NCBI GenBank assembly: GCA_029204225.1 | Contig: CM055103.1 | Span: forward strand, 46,824,703-46,884,702 | Length of the DNA: 60,000 bases | Direction: 5' to 3' | Origin: Diphasiastrum complanatum | Lineage: Eukaryota > Streptophyta > Lycopodiopsida > Lycopodiales > Lycopodiaceae | Shown here: one piece after another, positions 37,348 through 50,085 of the stretch | Numbering within the stretch: the stretch's first letter is position 1 | Layout of the letters: every line of letters begins with the position of its first letter | Translations under genes and position numbers: made by a program | The notes under the pieces: generated by a model | The model's input: the letters and a program-made list of their open reading frames with translations, nothing else | Told to the model about the DNA's origin: nothing | The model's database searches: none

Positions 37348-38809
37348 ATTTGTGTATCTCATTTACTTGTTTAATCAATTCCGCACACTGGTTCAATCTT
37401 GTTGAATGCTATATTAATCTATAACGTAGGTCAGCAGTGTCTGTCTACATTATGGAGGATTGTAGGAATGATATAGTAGGCAGTGACCAACAATCATATT
37501 CGAACTCCATCCAAATTGATTTCATTCGCAACTGTTTTCGCTTCGCAATTACTTCGCTTCAGCAATATCAAAATCAGAGCTCGTTCAAGTTTTGCTTCGC
37601 TTCGCTTCATTTTGTCTACTTTCGTTTCGTTACGTTACAGAGCCTTGTAGATTTGGACAATTATTTTTCTATTATTTCCATCATCTAGTACCTATTCGGA
37701 AGTGAGATTCATTAATGAATGTTGAACTCCATTTTAGAAGTGTTCGAGTGTAGTTCATTGTCGAATAATATTGTTCGATAGTTCCAAGCCATGGCTAACA
37801 ATTTCTAAAATTTGACTGTGGGAACCTCAGATTTAATAGAACAGAACTTATCAAAACTTCTTGATGAGTATATCAATTGTTGATAGATTTAATCTTGTCG
37901 AACTTTTGAAATCACTAAGAACTCTGAGTATTTTATCAGAATTATTTGAAACTTTGGAAAATCAACTTAACTAGTGTGGTACTATTACATTACATTAAGG
38001 TAGTACTGGCCTCCTGATCTCTCTAATATCTGATGATAACCAGGTTTTCATATGCTAAAACATAAAAAGCCTTATTTTTTCCGATTATTGTGAACTATCC
38101 ATCTCTGTGGGAACGGTAATCCTATATACTACACTAATATCTTATGATCTAAAGTGAACATGCTACGACAGTTCTTGGAGAGTAAAGCTATGCAAAATTC
38201 TGTACTTGTGTAACCGAGATATATTTACAAGTAAAACCCGTGTTCATAAGTCATGCTTATAGCATTCATGCTAATCATAAGCATCTCATGTAGTCAGGGC
38301 AAGGTGTTTCTTTAACTCCATCCAGGAGGCCTCTGTAGTTTCAAGATTCTATTCATTAGAGTTACGTAGTATCAAGATTTCGTCCATGAGAAAATTACAA
38401 CAATCAAATTTGTGAAAAAAATGAGATCCCAATAATTAAGACCTAGGTAACGATGGTGTTGCAAGGCAAATGCCGGACCATCCCGTTGTTGGTGCTGTTC
38501 AGTACGATAGCAGGTCTCTCTCTGTTCACACATGCAGATGCATATCGCTGCATGGTGATACGTTAAGCAGAATCGTTGAGCTTAACTCATAGGAAGCAGC
38601 GCTCCATAGAAACAACTTCACACAGGCCTGTAGTACCCTTCATCCTTGATCGTAAGAATTATTTACAGCAAGTCCCACCCAGACTTTCACGATACAGACA
38701 AAGGCTCTACATTTTCAAGACTTGAAAAGCACAGTTCAAATCTAGTGAGTTCAGAAAGGGAGATGTCGGCCGTGAATGGAAGGTGTGGACAAACCTCGCT
38801 CTGATACCA

Positions 38810-39046
38810 TGATACAGAATGGGCAGCAAGCAGCTATCACAAGATCAGCGAGAGAGGAAAGAGATAGAGCATCACACACCAAGAGAGAGAGCCAGGGATA
38901 CTCTAACTACATATTGTAGGCTGAAGCCTCTACATAGATGCGAACAGGTGGAATAGGCGTCCCTCTGAAACGTCGTCGTGAATGTAACTGACGGTCACAT
39001 AATATTTAGTTATTATTTACCTCAGTGTGAATACTACCATTATAAT
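38810..39046 (-). repeat. Copia-like LTR end with PBS (copy 3)
   Basis: PBS at 38798-38809. The outer boundary is approximate. Confidence 0.5.
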
Positions 39047-39266
39047 TCATAGAAAAAAAAATCTGAAAAGACAAAAAAAGAACAAACTCACCGATTCGAC
39101 TGCAGAAGACGTATTTCATATCAACTACCACTAATTAGGCTCTAGCTACCGGGGCCTAATAATCAAACAAGGTGGTTTAATATAAGCTGTTTGCTTGCAG
39201 GTTAGAGTATGAAGTGAGCTGCGCTTTCAGTATAGATACGGCAAGTTAACTTACGTTTAATGGTGA

Positions 39267-39455
39267 TGCTATTGCAGTAGGTTGGCTTCATGCGAGGAGT
39301 TGTCAGAAAGAAGGGTGCGACAGAAGATAAGGGGTTGTCCAAGAGAGCGCAATTGCGATTGGTGTCAAGAATGTGTTTGTCTTGGCTGCCGGATGTGCAA
39401 ATACCTAGACTGTGAGTGCAGCGATTGTGTTGCCTTCTACGGCAATCTGTCATAA
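39267..39455 (+). CDS. Cysteine-rich small ORF (copy 3)
   Basis: All cysteines are kept. One Ala-to-Ser change comes from a G-to-T near 39303. Confidence 0.3.
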   Translation, partial: CYCSRLASCEELSERRVRQKIRGCPRERNCDWCQECVCLGCRMCKYLDCECSDCVAFYGNLS

Positions 39456-41173
39456 TCGCCCTCCCTTCTCACTCTTTCTCTCTCATCCTTTTCTGTCTAT
39501 CTGATTAGATTGGAAGTTAGACAATTTACTGTTACTCATTTTTCATTTGGCTCATTTTGTGGCTTCTTCAACTGAAGGGTTCATGATAAGAGAACAATTA
39601 AAGCTTTCATTTGTCTGCTGGTCGAGAGTATAGGCAGTTAGCTAGTTTCGGTTTTTGCAGTTGAAATAACAGTACAAATTCAATTATAAACGGCGCTCCA
39701 ATAAGTGGCATTAGTGATTACGTAATCTCCTCTCCAATCTGCCAGGAGTTTACTCCAATCTGCCGCATAAACGAAGAAACACAAGAGAGAATTTATGCAT
39801 AAACATGTATGTTTGTTTTCCTCAGCTGATTCTGCAGGATTTCCTCGTGTTGATAATCCCGTTAGTTGATAACGAATTTTCAGGCTACCCAGCTGGTTGT
39901 GAAGAAAGTCTTGGTTCTGATATGCAAATATCCATAGTATATACTGCAATTGTAGAGATTGTGCTGCAGTAGCCAACATTTCTGGATCTTTCTTGGCTTC
40001 AAAAGGACAGAGAGAGCAGTTTACATTCTAACAAGTATTGGCTACTACGTACCCTTACAAGTAATACGCTGGTGCTTGAAAAAATACATTTTTTTATGAG
40101 TTGATGTATTTCAAAATCTCTTTCAATATGATTATTTGTTGAATGTTTTTTTATGTTGGCCTTGTCTTGCAAATGCAATATACTATGTGTTAAAGTTGCT
40201 CATGGGAGTTGGTGAAGAAATCAATCGTAAAGGATAATATGAATTATTAAAACAAGAACCATACAGTTTTCTAACACAAAGGCCTTTGCTTCATGTCAAG
40301 CCAACAATTTTAGCTTATGGGAAGGCGTTCATGACATAACACGAGAACAATAAGTTGAAATTTTTTGTAGAGATAAAATTGATGTACTATTAAGATAGAA
40401 TTTAAAAATTTATCAAATTATCTTGTGCAATGGATTTATATTTTGATTTTGAAATATAACCATGATCTTCATACGTTTGTATTTTATAATAGGAAATTTG
40501 ATATCACTTTGTTTTAACTTTTGAGTATACATTTAAAATCTTAATAGATAATAATAAACTTTGGTACAAGTAGTAGAAAGCTCAATGTCTTATGATACAA
40601 CATTTTTTTTTTTTTTAGAAAATGAGTTTGGGCTTGTAAATCTGAATTTTCTAAATGTTATGTTGATGTAACATGATAAGATTCATTGATGATTAATATT
40701 ATTTCATTGTATGCTCTTCAATCCATAGTTAATTATACATAGGATTGTAATTGATTCAGTAGTGTTCTATATTGTATAGAGAACTTGAGAAAAAAAAGTA
40801 GTCTAATGCTAGGTTGATTATTGTTTTGAAGGTAATTGTTGAAATGTGATATCACTAATCATTGACTTTGTATATCACTTTGTAACATCAGTTCATGTCG
40901 ATTTGATAGGAATAGAAGATATGACATTAGGTAGGGAAACACGAAAAAAAATTTGTTACTTGCTAAAAGCAAGAATTTGCCTACAGATTAGATGCAACCA
41001 TGTTATGAAAACAAAAAAATTGGAGAAGGATGTAAGGAAATGTCAAAGCCACTTGGAGATCCAACATATACTTCAAATATGCTTTCTTTGAATGGCATGT
41101 GTGTGAATCAATCTTAAGAAAAATGTATTTATTCATTTACAAGGAATGAATGTTGTTTGAACATAGTATCAAT

Positions 41174-41864
41174 CATAGATGCATTGAATCGCGATGGCTG
41201 AAATAGCTTATGGCTGAAATTTTTTTAGGGGATCAGTGGTCAAACCAGCGTTTTGGCTCTCAAAAGTGTAGTAGATGAGGAAAAAACAAATCTTATTTTC
41301 AGTAGCTATCTGGTTGTCATTTGCTCTGGTTTTCAGTAAATGTTAATGCTATAGTTTGGACTATCAACTGTATGGATGATGATCACTTTTTTTTTTCGTT
41401 TCATTGGAGATGTGAGTGCAATGTACATACAGTTGGCTGCATAAATATTGGGCCCTTCTCGGTGCGCATTTGGACCCCATTATTATCTACAAGGGGGGTG
41501 GTAGCAATTTTATCTACAATGTCTATATAGTAGGAAGCTCTAGGGGGTTCGGGGGGCGGTAGCCCCCCAAGAAACAGGGGGTCTGGGGGGGGGGGCAGCC
41601 CCCCGGTTGGGGGTTTGGGGAGCAACGATCCCCTTCATAATTTGGCCTTCCAATTCTCTGAGTGAAAACACACTTTTTGGTGTTTCGCACCCGAAATAGT
41701 CAGCAAACTACACAGTCGTAATGCTTTCAATCAGAGCTTTCATCTGATACCCATATTGCCTAAAAAGAATTTCAAAAAAAAAAAAGAAAACCTGTTCTGC
41801 GCGATTCTGAGAAAATCTCGAAAAGCGTTTCTGAATCGCGATTCAGAATCGCAGTGCATCTATG
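41174..41864. mobile_element. hAT-like TIR element (copy 3)
   Basis: 691 bp. GTATCAAT flanks at 41166-41173 and 41865-41872. Confidence 0.72.
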
Positions 41865-42373
41865 GTATCAATTACTTTTGGACTTTGGCAAAATCCATTT
41901 TCAAAAATGGACTTGAGAATTTCAAGACATTGTTTAATTACAAAAATTCGATAATTTAATAGTATGTGAACCACGTTTCAATTGGGTATGACAAATTGTG
42001 TACTAAACTCAAGCATACACATAATATTATAAAACTTTTCATATACATATCATATGTCAAAAATCCTTTTCAAACCAATTAAAAAGTATATAACATTCAC
42101 CAAGAAATGACACATTAATAACAAATCTTTTTACAAACCGTAATCTTTTGTTATATTATCAAAATTAGCGGTAACAACCCCTACCGCTTGAGGTATTAAG
42201 TACTTACTTGCCTTTATGGTTTAGGCATAACCACCAATACAAACTATAATGTCTCTACATTTATATCCATTATCCTTCATCAGACTTCTCAAACCCAAAA
42301 CTTGAGTCTTCAGATGAATTTGTATTTGAAAGGTGATTCCAAACGGTCTTGATGCGCTAAAAAGGACTGATTC

Positions 42374-42377
<4 letters not shown>

Positions 42378-42426
<49 letters not shown>
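42378..42426. repeat. TA microsatellite (copy 3)
   Basis: 49 bases. Followed by the hairpin (42431-42458) and T-run (42465-42475). Confidence 0.96.
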
Positions 42427-42429
<3 letters not shown>

Positions 42430-43909
42430 CAGAACCTCCAGCCGCGGTGAGAGGTTCTGAGGCATTTTTTTTTTTCCTCCCGAGTACCTCCAACCGGTGT
42501 TCGAGAAAGTCTGAATAATCCAAGAATGAAATCGATAGCTTTCTCAAAAAAATTAACTTGAAATTTGTTTTGTTAGATTTTTTATGTCTTAATCTCAAGT
42601 TTTGTAGAGGAAAGTTGTGGCAAAAGTGGATCTTGAATGGATCTAAGATCCCAAATGTTCTGGCTAAGATCTTTGCACAACAAGCTACAAAAGCTAGAAA
42701 TGGCAAAGCATCCTAATGCTACCTTTGATACACATGAACTTGACAAAGCATTCAACAGACAAAAGAAACTAATAAAAGGTATTGATGGCCGCCAAAATAG
42801 CAGTAAACAGGGCTTCCAACAGCAACCACAATCCACAAAGCAATGCTCTCAATGGAGGAAGAAACTGTGACAATGATCTATTGATCTCTCTCAACAATTA
42901 AATAAGTTTCTCCAACCTGTTCTCCACGAATTTCAGCCTAATATAGGTGAAAGAGATGACTCTCTCTCCTCCCTCTAGAACTTAGGACCCAATTTTAGGG
43001 CACCAGTAGCCTAAAATAGCCAATTTTGGCCTACATGATTCTGGTGTCATTTAGAAGGTCCTGAAGTTTGAGAAGTCTCTTCAATATGAAATATATACTA
43101 AAATAAAAGTATCTAGGCCTCTTTCACACATGTGAAAGGTTAGATCCAAAACTATGTACAAAAATTGCCAATTTAGGCCTCAAACTAGCTAGAAAACGTT
43201 GACAATTTTCACAAAAACTGGCAACTATGAGTACCTTCATCATTAGGATCCAAAACACTTCTTAAAATAAGAATTTTCTTCAAAAAAACCTCAAAAAAGT
43301 TTCTAGAACACTGCGTCCACCCCACACCTGGGGCACAGATCATCGCAAAGAGTCAGCCGCCTTACACAAAGGGTCTGACAATTGTGTATGTCAATATGGG
43401 CAGAGGCCTTTTGAGCAGACAATTGAGTTTGTCAGTAATCACAACCGCATAGGCATTTCACTTTACTCAAATTGTTTTAAACTAAAAAAATGTGTGGTGT
43501 GGTCTATCTCAGTCAATGGATACTCAAGCGGGAAAGCTTTCCGACACGACACGATGAACACGATGTGAGAAACTTTCCGGTGAACTTGTTGGTAATCATT
43601 CCTCCTAAAAGCATCATATGGCACCCCTTTAGAATCTATAGCAGCTTCTTGAGAAAACTCAAAGCTAGAATTGTAGTAAATCACGTGCTAACTATCTACA
43701 CAAAAATGATGATTATTTTGCATCAAGAACAAAGTTTGAAGTAAGAGCGCAAAACAAAATCCAAAGATCAAATGAAAATCTAAAGAGGCTCACCTCACCA
43801 TATCTGCTGCTGCAGTTGAGGCTTCACTAGACCAATTCAGATCAGTCAAAAGACATAACTGCAGAGGCAATTCACGCATATGTCGGCACCACCAACACCA
43901 TAGCAATCC

Positions 43910-44410
43910 AAGATGCTTGCAATTGCTGCAAAAAAAAATCAGCAACAATCTCCAACTCTAATCCTAAAGCTAGATAAACTCTGTATCTATGATTATTGGC
44001 TTAATTTTCAAGCTGAGTTTCTACACAAGACGAGAATTAATGAAATTATGAGTAGAACCACTGTCTAATAAAATACTTACTTCTTGATTTTTAATTGTGC
44101 CTGTTAAACGAAATAGTTCATCAGGCAAGAAAGAAGCAATACTAAAAGAACATTCACACTCACAATCAGACAAATTAATTTCCAAAGTTTTATCTTTATC
44201 CCTTGGAATATCAATCATATGTGCCGCAGGTTTTTTTTTTTCTCTGGACAAAACTTTATCATATGTCCAGCCTTATTGCAAATGAAACAAAGATTTGCTT
44301 TCTTAGCCTTCATCCAGGACATAGATTTCTTCAACTTTTTATTCTTCGGTTGTTGGGGTTCCTGTGAGATTTCCAGAAGTTCACACAAAACAATATCTAT
44401 CTCTAGGTTC
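43910..44410 (-). pseudogene. Gypsy zinc-knuckle/protease fragment (copy 3)
   Basis: Counterpart of 10140-10640, with TAG at 44021-44023. Confidence 0.78.
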
Positions 44411-44419
44411 TATGGCTAA

Positions 44420-45149
44420 ATCACAATCTAGCATTCTAATAATAAAAAATTAATTACTTTCACATGTGTGAGAAAAGTAGAAAGAAAATTAATGTATGAA
44501 GAAAGCCTTATCCACGAGTACAGAGAGACTGGACAATTCAAGCTTACTAGATAAAAATCCAAATGACAAGAGAATAGCTTCAATGCTTGATTCATTATCA
44601 AAATTGTGAGAAAACTCACATACATATATAATAGATGGGATTACCTCGAGGTAGATCAGCCCTCAAATCTTATTGTTCCACTTATAAGAGTAGTTTCTAC
44701 CAAAAAAATGACACCTACCACTTTGCATGTTGAGAAATGCAACTCTACCTACATTTTTCATACGTGTGTGACTTTCTAGAATACATATGTACAAATGTTC
44801 ATGCATGTGCCAATACAAGTATTAGTTTGCTTTGTATGTCACTTTTGACAAACTTGACTTAATGCATGTGAAGTGGCTCGAGTTCCTACCAAGCCAAATT
44901 TGGACTTTTCATGTTCTACACCTACATGCATGATGAAAAACTTCATCAACCCCAAAAGTCAAGATAGATGGATTTTTTATTTTCAACGCTCCTCCTAAAA
45001 AGTTATCTATTTGACTTAAACATTGATCATGGAATCAATCCAAAATTGGACCTATGCTTGATGAAGGAACTTTTACTCAAAGGTTTGGTGAGTAGATCGG
45101 TAATACATGATGTTGTATTATCAATATGTGCCAAATAGATCTCTCCTCC
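44420..45149 (-). mobile_element. Copia pol tail and probable 3' LTR (copy 3)
   Basis: Counterpart of 10650-11379. Confidence 0.68.
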
Positions 45150-45638
45150 TGTTATGTCCATGTCCTGTATAAGGGAATCGGGATAATTCCTGACATGGAT
45201 AGTCGGGTCACTCCAGTTGTATGTGGTTATTAGTTATACTACATCATTCCGAACATGGTCGTTTCAAGTAATTATTAATCATATGAGGGCCCAGACCTAT
45301 AATTGGACATAGGAGCACATGCATGGTGAATGACTCCTTTAATGCAAAAATAGGAGGTCAGTAGCTCAATATAGGCTGCATGGGGATCCTAAGGAGAATA
45401 TTCTCTCCTCTTGAAGAGAATATATACCATGGAAACTCACCCATCTCCCTATTGGAATTTCAAATTCTTGAGACAGGTTTCCTCTCCTCTCTTGTGTTCA
45501 TTCATGTTGGCTTGGGGTTGGATTGGTTAGGGTATTGACTATCCTCTCCATATTGGTTGGGTGGTTCATGCTCCACAGGTGTTCCTTTGGTTTGCATGTG
45601 ACCAAATTCTTGAAGATCTTCATTTGGTGATCGTTATA
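45150..45638 (+). repeat. 5' LTR of plus-strand gypsy (copy 3)
   Basis: 489 bp, closest to the copy 2 LTR. Confidence 0.85.
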
Positions 45639-47263
45639 GTGGTATCAAAGCTTGGATCACATCTACCAGGAGGTGAGGCTTGAGGATCTTGGATTTTTGC
45701 AGTTTCTTTGGTGTATCTCTTTGCTTACTCTTCCAGGTGGTGGAATTCATATCCAAGTAGGTGGCTTCTCAGATCCTTGGTGTACTTTCAGCCTAAAGAT
45801 CATAATTTTGGATTTGCTCCATTAATTTTGATGAAAATCATAGGATTATTGATGGTTTTAGTGGATTTTCACTAGATAGTGATTTTGGACCCAAAATTGG
45901 GGTTTTTGGACCATAGATGGGCTATATAATTTATATTCGACTAAAATTGAAACTTTTTGTGCTTGCATGAAATGGATTTACAGATATTAGGATCATATTT
46001 CACTTATTTGTGGATTTATCCCACAAATTTTGGTCAAAATTGGTCAAAAAACATGGGTTTCTGATGATTTTTGGACTAATTTTGTGGTAGATCTCACAAT
46101 TCTTGGACAATAGTTGGTAAGCACATTTTCACAGGTGTAATGAAACTGTCCTAGAGTTGTCATGAAGTTTCTTTAGGATTGGACACCATTAAGGGGCTCT
46201 AAACATCAAAAAATAGTGTATGGAATACCTTTCCAATGGGCGTCTGAACCTATTGGTTCTCATTACAAGCTTAAAGATATGATGGATTTCCTCTGATTTG
46301 AGCCATCATGCATCCAAATAGATGAGCATTAGACACCATCATCTTGAAGTTTTGCTTGTTGAAGGAGGCCAAAAATGCATGTTTTGCATGATCCGAGCTT
46401 ATGATGGCTTGCTGGACCTGTTAGAAGCTTCTATGCCTCCCTAATGAACCTTAGTAGAGTACCTGTAACAATATTTGGATGCTTATTGGGCTGGAGTACA
46501 ATTTTTGATGATACCACCTTCCTAAAGTGCTCCCTACTACCTGATTTTTGGCCATTTACTACTCGCATGTGTGAAGCCTAGGTGGAAGGGTGATGTGGCA
46601 AGTGCCTTGTAGACCCATCTCCCTCTGTACTATGCTTTATAGCGACCAATTTGGTGTGCTGTAGAGAAAGTTATGGTTGTCTGAAATCTGGCAATTTTTA
46701 AACTAAAATTTGCAAAATTTTGGAATTGTTTTGATGCATGCATGCTTGTAACTCAGTGTCGTGCTTCTCTGTTGATGGAAATTTATGAATAGACTTGTAT
46801 GCATGCTTGGATGCATCTTGCATGCGTAATTAGTAGTTTGATCAGTAGATTTCTTGCATGAAGCTATGTTTGGAAAAGCAGATTTCCTAGTAATTAGGCT
46901 ATTTAGTACATAGATTTTTTTGTTTTTTCGAAAAAGTCAGTGCATATCAAGTTAGATGCATGCAAGATGTCTCAAAATGTTTTTGATATGTGACAGTGCC
47001 TATGAATTGGTTAAATCAATCTTCTTAATCGATTTTCACAGTTGGTCCACGGTTTTCGAAAATCTCGAATTTTCGTAAATTTTTGGGTTTGGTCCTAAAA
47101 GTAGTTGTTTGAATCAGTCTGATATTGATTTTGCAAAATTTTGCTTAAATGAGTGAAAGACCTTGCTGAGTAATATCGGTTACGAAGGTTCTGAACTTTT
47201 CTCTTATTAGTTGATGATTGGATATCGACTAATTAAGCTAATTTTGCATGTCAGGAAATCAAT

Positions 47264-48220
47264 ATGGCAGATGACAATGCAAATGCAGCTCTGGATGGTT
47301 AGGTGCCAATGCCTATCTATCTGCAAATTTTCCAATTCTTAAGCCAACGCTTACTGAAATAAACAACAGGAACACTTTAAAGGATCAACAAATGGAAGTA
47401 CTATTGAATCAAGTGAAAACTTTATCTGCACCGAATTTGGGCTTTCAGCCTGAACCATTTTTGGGGGAGAAGAAAGAGAAAAAAGCCAAAGTTGTAAATG
47501 ACTGGTTAACCAAGTGGACCGGTTATTTTAATCTACACGGAATTCCTGAAGAAAAAAAGATTGAGTGTTATTTTGCTCTTCCATGGGAAAGCTTCGTCAT
47601 GGTGGCGTGATTTGCAACCTAAACCTACCACATGGCATGAGTTTATGGAAGTGTTCAGAAAGTCATTTGTGCTTGTGGACGACTCAGATTTCTACCAAAG
47701 ATTTGTTAATTGCAAAATGCGTACTCGGAGTTTTGACTCATACCTGCAAGATTTTATGGATTTATGGAATAAAGTTCCCTCATTCGATGCAAAATTGGCA
47801 ATGTGGTAGTTTATCTTAGGTCTGCCTACAGATTATCGGAATGAGTGTAATCGTAATGTGCTTCGAACTTTCGATGACATCGTACAAGTCGCGAAAGCAT
47901 ATGATTCCATAGTGGTGGCATCTAAGAAGCAATACAAGGTAATCATCTGGATCATCCAGACCCAGCCAGAAGAAAGGAACGAAAAGAGTTCGTGGGAATA
48001 AAAAATCTAAGTATTTTGATGAACTGGATCAAGCTGCATATGAGTTTAGACAAAAGAAGCATTTGTCTCGGAAAAAGACAAGAAGGACCAATGTGTGTTT
48101 CCATTGTAGTCAGTCTAGACACGTTATGAAATTCTGTCCAAAACAAAAAAAAGGCGCAGCTCAAGTGATTGAGATGCCAGGTAAAGAAAATCTTAAGCTA
48201 ATTGTGAGTGCCAGGTAAAG
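47264..48220 (+). pseudogene. gag: gag pseudogene (copy 3)
   Basis: Carries TAG at 47300-47302 like copy 2, and the same frameshifts and downstream TAG as the others. Confidence 0.85.
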
Positions 48221-48229
48221 AAAAGTTAA

Positions 48230-48670
48230 TTGTGAGTGCGATTGTTCTTTTAGTACTACTTCATTCTTGCCAAATAATTTATTTCATTTGAAAGGCATTG
48301 TTAAAGGACATGAAGCTAGTGTTTTAGTGGACAATGGATCTACTCATAATTTCATTGAGTTTGGCCTTGTGTAGAAACTCGGCCTGGAAATTGAAGCCAA
48401 TAACTATAGATATCAAGTATATCTAGCTTCAGGTGTGGAGTTGGAGATGTGGGATGTTAAAGTTTCAAGACTCCCAGTTTGGATCCAAGATTATAGAGAG
48501 TTAATCGATTTCCATGTTTTAGATTTAGCATGTACAAACATAATTCTAGGATAAGAGTGGTTATTTAATAAACATCATGAGATAGATTTTGAGAAGCATG
48601 TTCTCTTTTTAGTAGGGTAAAGAAATAGTTATATTGTTTGGAGACAAATATGTACATCCGTCTGGGATGA
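48230..48670 (+). pseudogene. Retropepsin pseudogene (copy 3)
   Basis: DNG triad and the two shared stops are present. The linker to RT is cut off 50 bases later at the array end. Confidence 0.8.
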
Positions 48671-48722
48671 GTTCATTTACTAGTGTAGTGGAAATTTTGG
48701 ATTCGCAGTATGAAGCTTATTC

Positions 48723-49091
48723 ATAAGTTATAAACTGTCCAAAACTCGATTTCCAAATCTAGCAAGTTTGATGTCAAGGAAAGTGTCATCGTAAACTGCT
48801 TGGCCACTTCTACATGATCTACACTGGGTCATCGAGGAATAACATCCTTTAAAAAGTCTACAGTTAAGTCCAAAAATTTGTCTTCTATATACAAATCATG
48901 TACATAAGAGTACTTTGGCAACAAAATTGCTCAAAATTGACACGGTCTAGGATTAAAATTTCTTGTGCAGCTTGTCATTTATTTGTTCTGGTATATTCTA
49001 TGCCATGTTTTGATAGAAAGTCACATAATTCTCCTCCCGTTGTATACACAATATTCACAATTCGAGATATAGCATATTAATGTCGATCAAC
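48723..49091. other. Unique right flank, no gene recognised
   Basis: First sequence after the array. A 60-codon plus-strand ORF (48898-49080) has no recognisable motif. Confidence 0.6.
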
Positions 49092-49266
49092 AAATTATCC
49101 TCCTCAAACTTGTCAAAATTCGACACAACATTTATGATCAATCTTGAGGAGGATAATTTATAATCAATTTTGGCCAAACAAATTATCATCCTCAAACAAA
49201 CTGACATGCGCACAAGTTTGAGGAGGATAATTTATGATCAAATAATCCTCCTCAAACTTGTCAAAC
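49092..49266. repeat. Cluster of five short alternating inverted repeats
   Basis: Copies of a core close to AAATTATCCTCCTCAAAC occur at 49092-49117 (direct), 49143-49160 (inverted), 49180-49197 (direct, one change), 49212-49235 (inverted) and 49241-49266 (direct). Orientation strictly alternates, so neighbours can pair into stems of about 16-20 bp. TTTATGATCA also recurs at 49131 and 49231. Confidence 0.85.
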
Positions 49267-50085
49267 TTCAGACACAGGTACAATGCTACATCAATACGAT
49301 AGAAAGATCAATCACCAACAAGTCTTTAAGTTGGCATTGTTATGCTAAAGGTTTTATTTGCTCGAACTAAGGTGGCAGTGTTCGAATCTTACAATTGAAA
49401 ATTGCGATTTCGGATAGTCATGAATATGATTACAAAGAATAGAAAGCAGAGTTCACGTATTCTTTGTTAGTTTGCTGCTAGTTGTAGTTCAAAATATGTT
49501 ACGGAAAGGTCCTTTGAATGGTCCGTTTGATAACATTAGTGTCCGTAAAACCATGTGTCCAAATGTCATTACTTCACCGCCATGCCTTAAATTGTCAAAA
49601 ATGTAAGTTTTGAGGACCTTGAATAGATCTACCACGACGTACATGCATGAGAGTTTGCACTTTACCATATCTATCTTGATCAACTCAGAATTTGAAGAGC
49701 TATCAAGATTTGGATCTAGGCAAGAGCTCTTGTACACAAAAAGTAATCATCCATCAAAGATAATTGCCCCACAAATTACGTTCAGTGAGGCATCACCATT
49801 GCCTTTGTAAAATTTTAAAAACTGATTTTACGACAAGAAAAAAATGTCAGTGTGCAATATTTTAGCTATTTTGTATTTTGAAACAACAAACCCTACTGTA
49901 GAATCCCATAGAAACAAGCATGCAATACAACCACCCATAGAAACCCATTCTGAACCTTTTGTTGCAATACGTTTTGTTCCATATGTTCGGAACGGAATGT
50001 GTTACGTACGTACGGAACGGGCTACTTTTTCTTTCCCTATTTACTAATGGTTTTTGCAGATAGCTGATCCTCCTGTTGCTGTTGA
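49267..50085. other. Intergenic, no gene recognised
   Basis: Short ORFs without motifs. A GGAACGGAATG/GTACGGAACGG-type pair near 49990-50030 is echoed by TTCCG-rich sequence near 50400-50425, perhaps the ends of a decayed small element. Confidence 0.5.

Larger units (their letters stand above)
176..48722. repeat. Tandem array of a ~16.9-kb composite retroelement unit (2 full copies + 1 truncated)
   Basis: The same order of ORFs, LTRs and spacer sequence recurs with a period of 16937 bp (copy 1 to 2) and 16850 bp (copy 2 to 3) when measured at the unit start. The copies are nearly identical at base level and differ by scattered substitutions and a few small indels. The array starts at 176, only about 37 bases before the end of a gypsy pol sequence. 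It ends at 48722 inside the protease/RT interval of the third plus-strand gypsy copy, where the sequence departs from copies 1 and 2. Real tandem duplication is the simplest reading. An assembly artefact is less likely because the copies carry private indels, but it is not excluded. Confidence 0.93.
33963..48722. repeat. Array unit, copy 3 (truncated)
   Basis: Third unit, 14760 bp. It lacks the last ~2.17 kb of the unit (RT, RNase H and integrase of the plus-strand gypsy element). It shares the 12-bp deletion and the gag TAG with copy 2. It shares the 51-bp and 9-bp segments with copy 1. Confidence 0.9.
45150..48722 (+). mobile_element. Ty3/gypsy retrotransposon, plus strand, truncated (copy 3)
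   Basis: LTR 45150-45638, PBS 45640-45651, gag from 47264, protease about 48230-48670. The sequence leaves the family at 48722/48723, where copies 1 and 2 continue into RT. The loss of RT and integrase marks the right end of the array. Confidence 0.9.

Noticed and set aside
49092-49266. CRISPR-like array
   Set aside because: Repeats alternate in orientation, vary in spacing and have no cas genes; they are inverted repeats in eukaryotic DNA.
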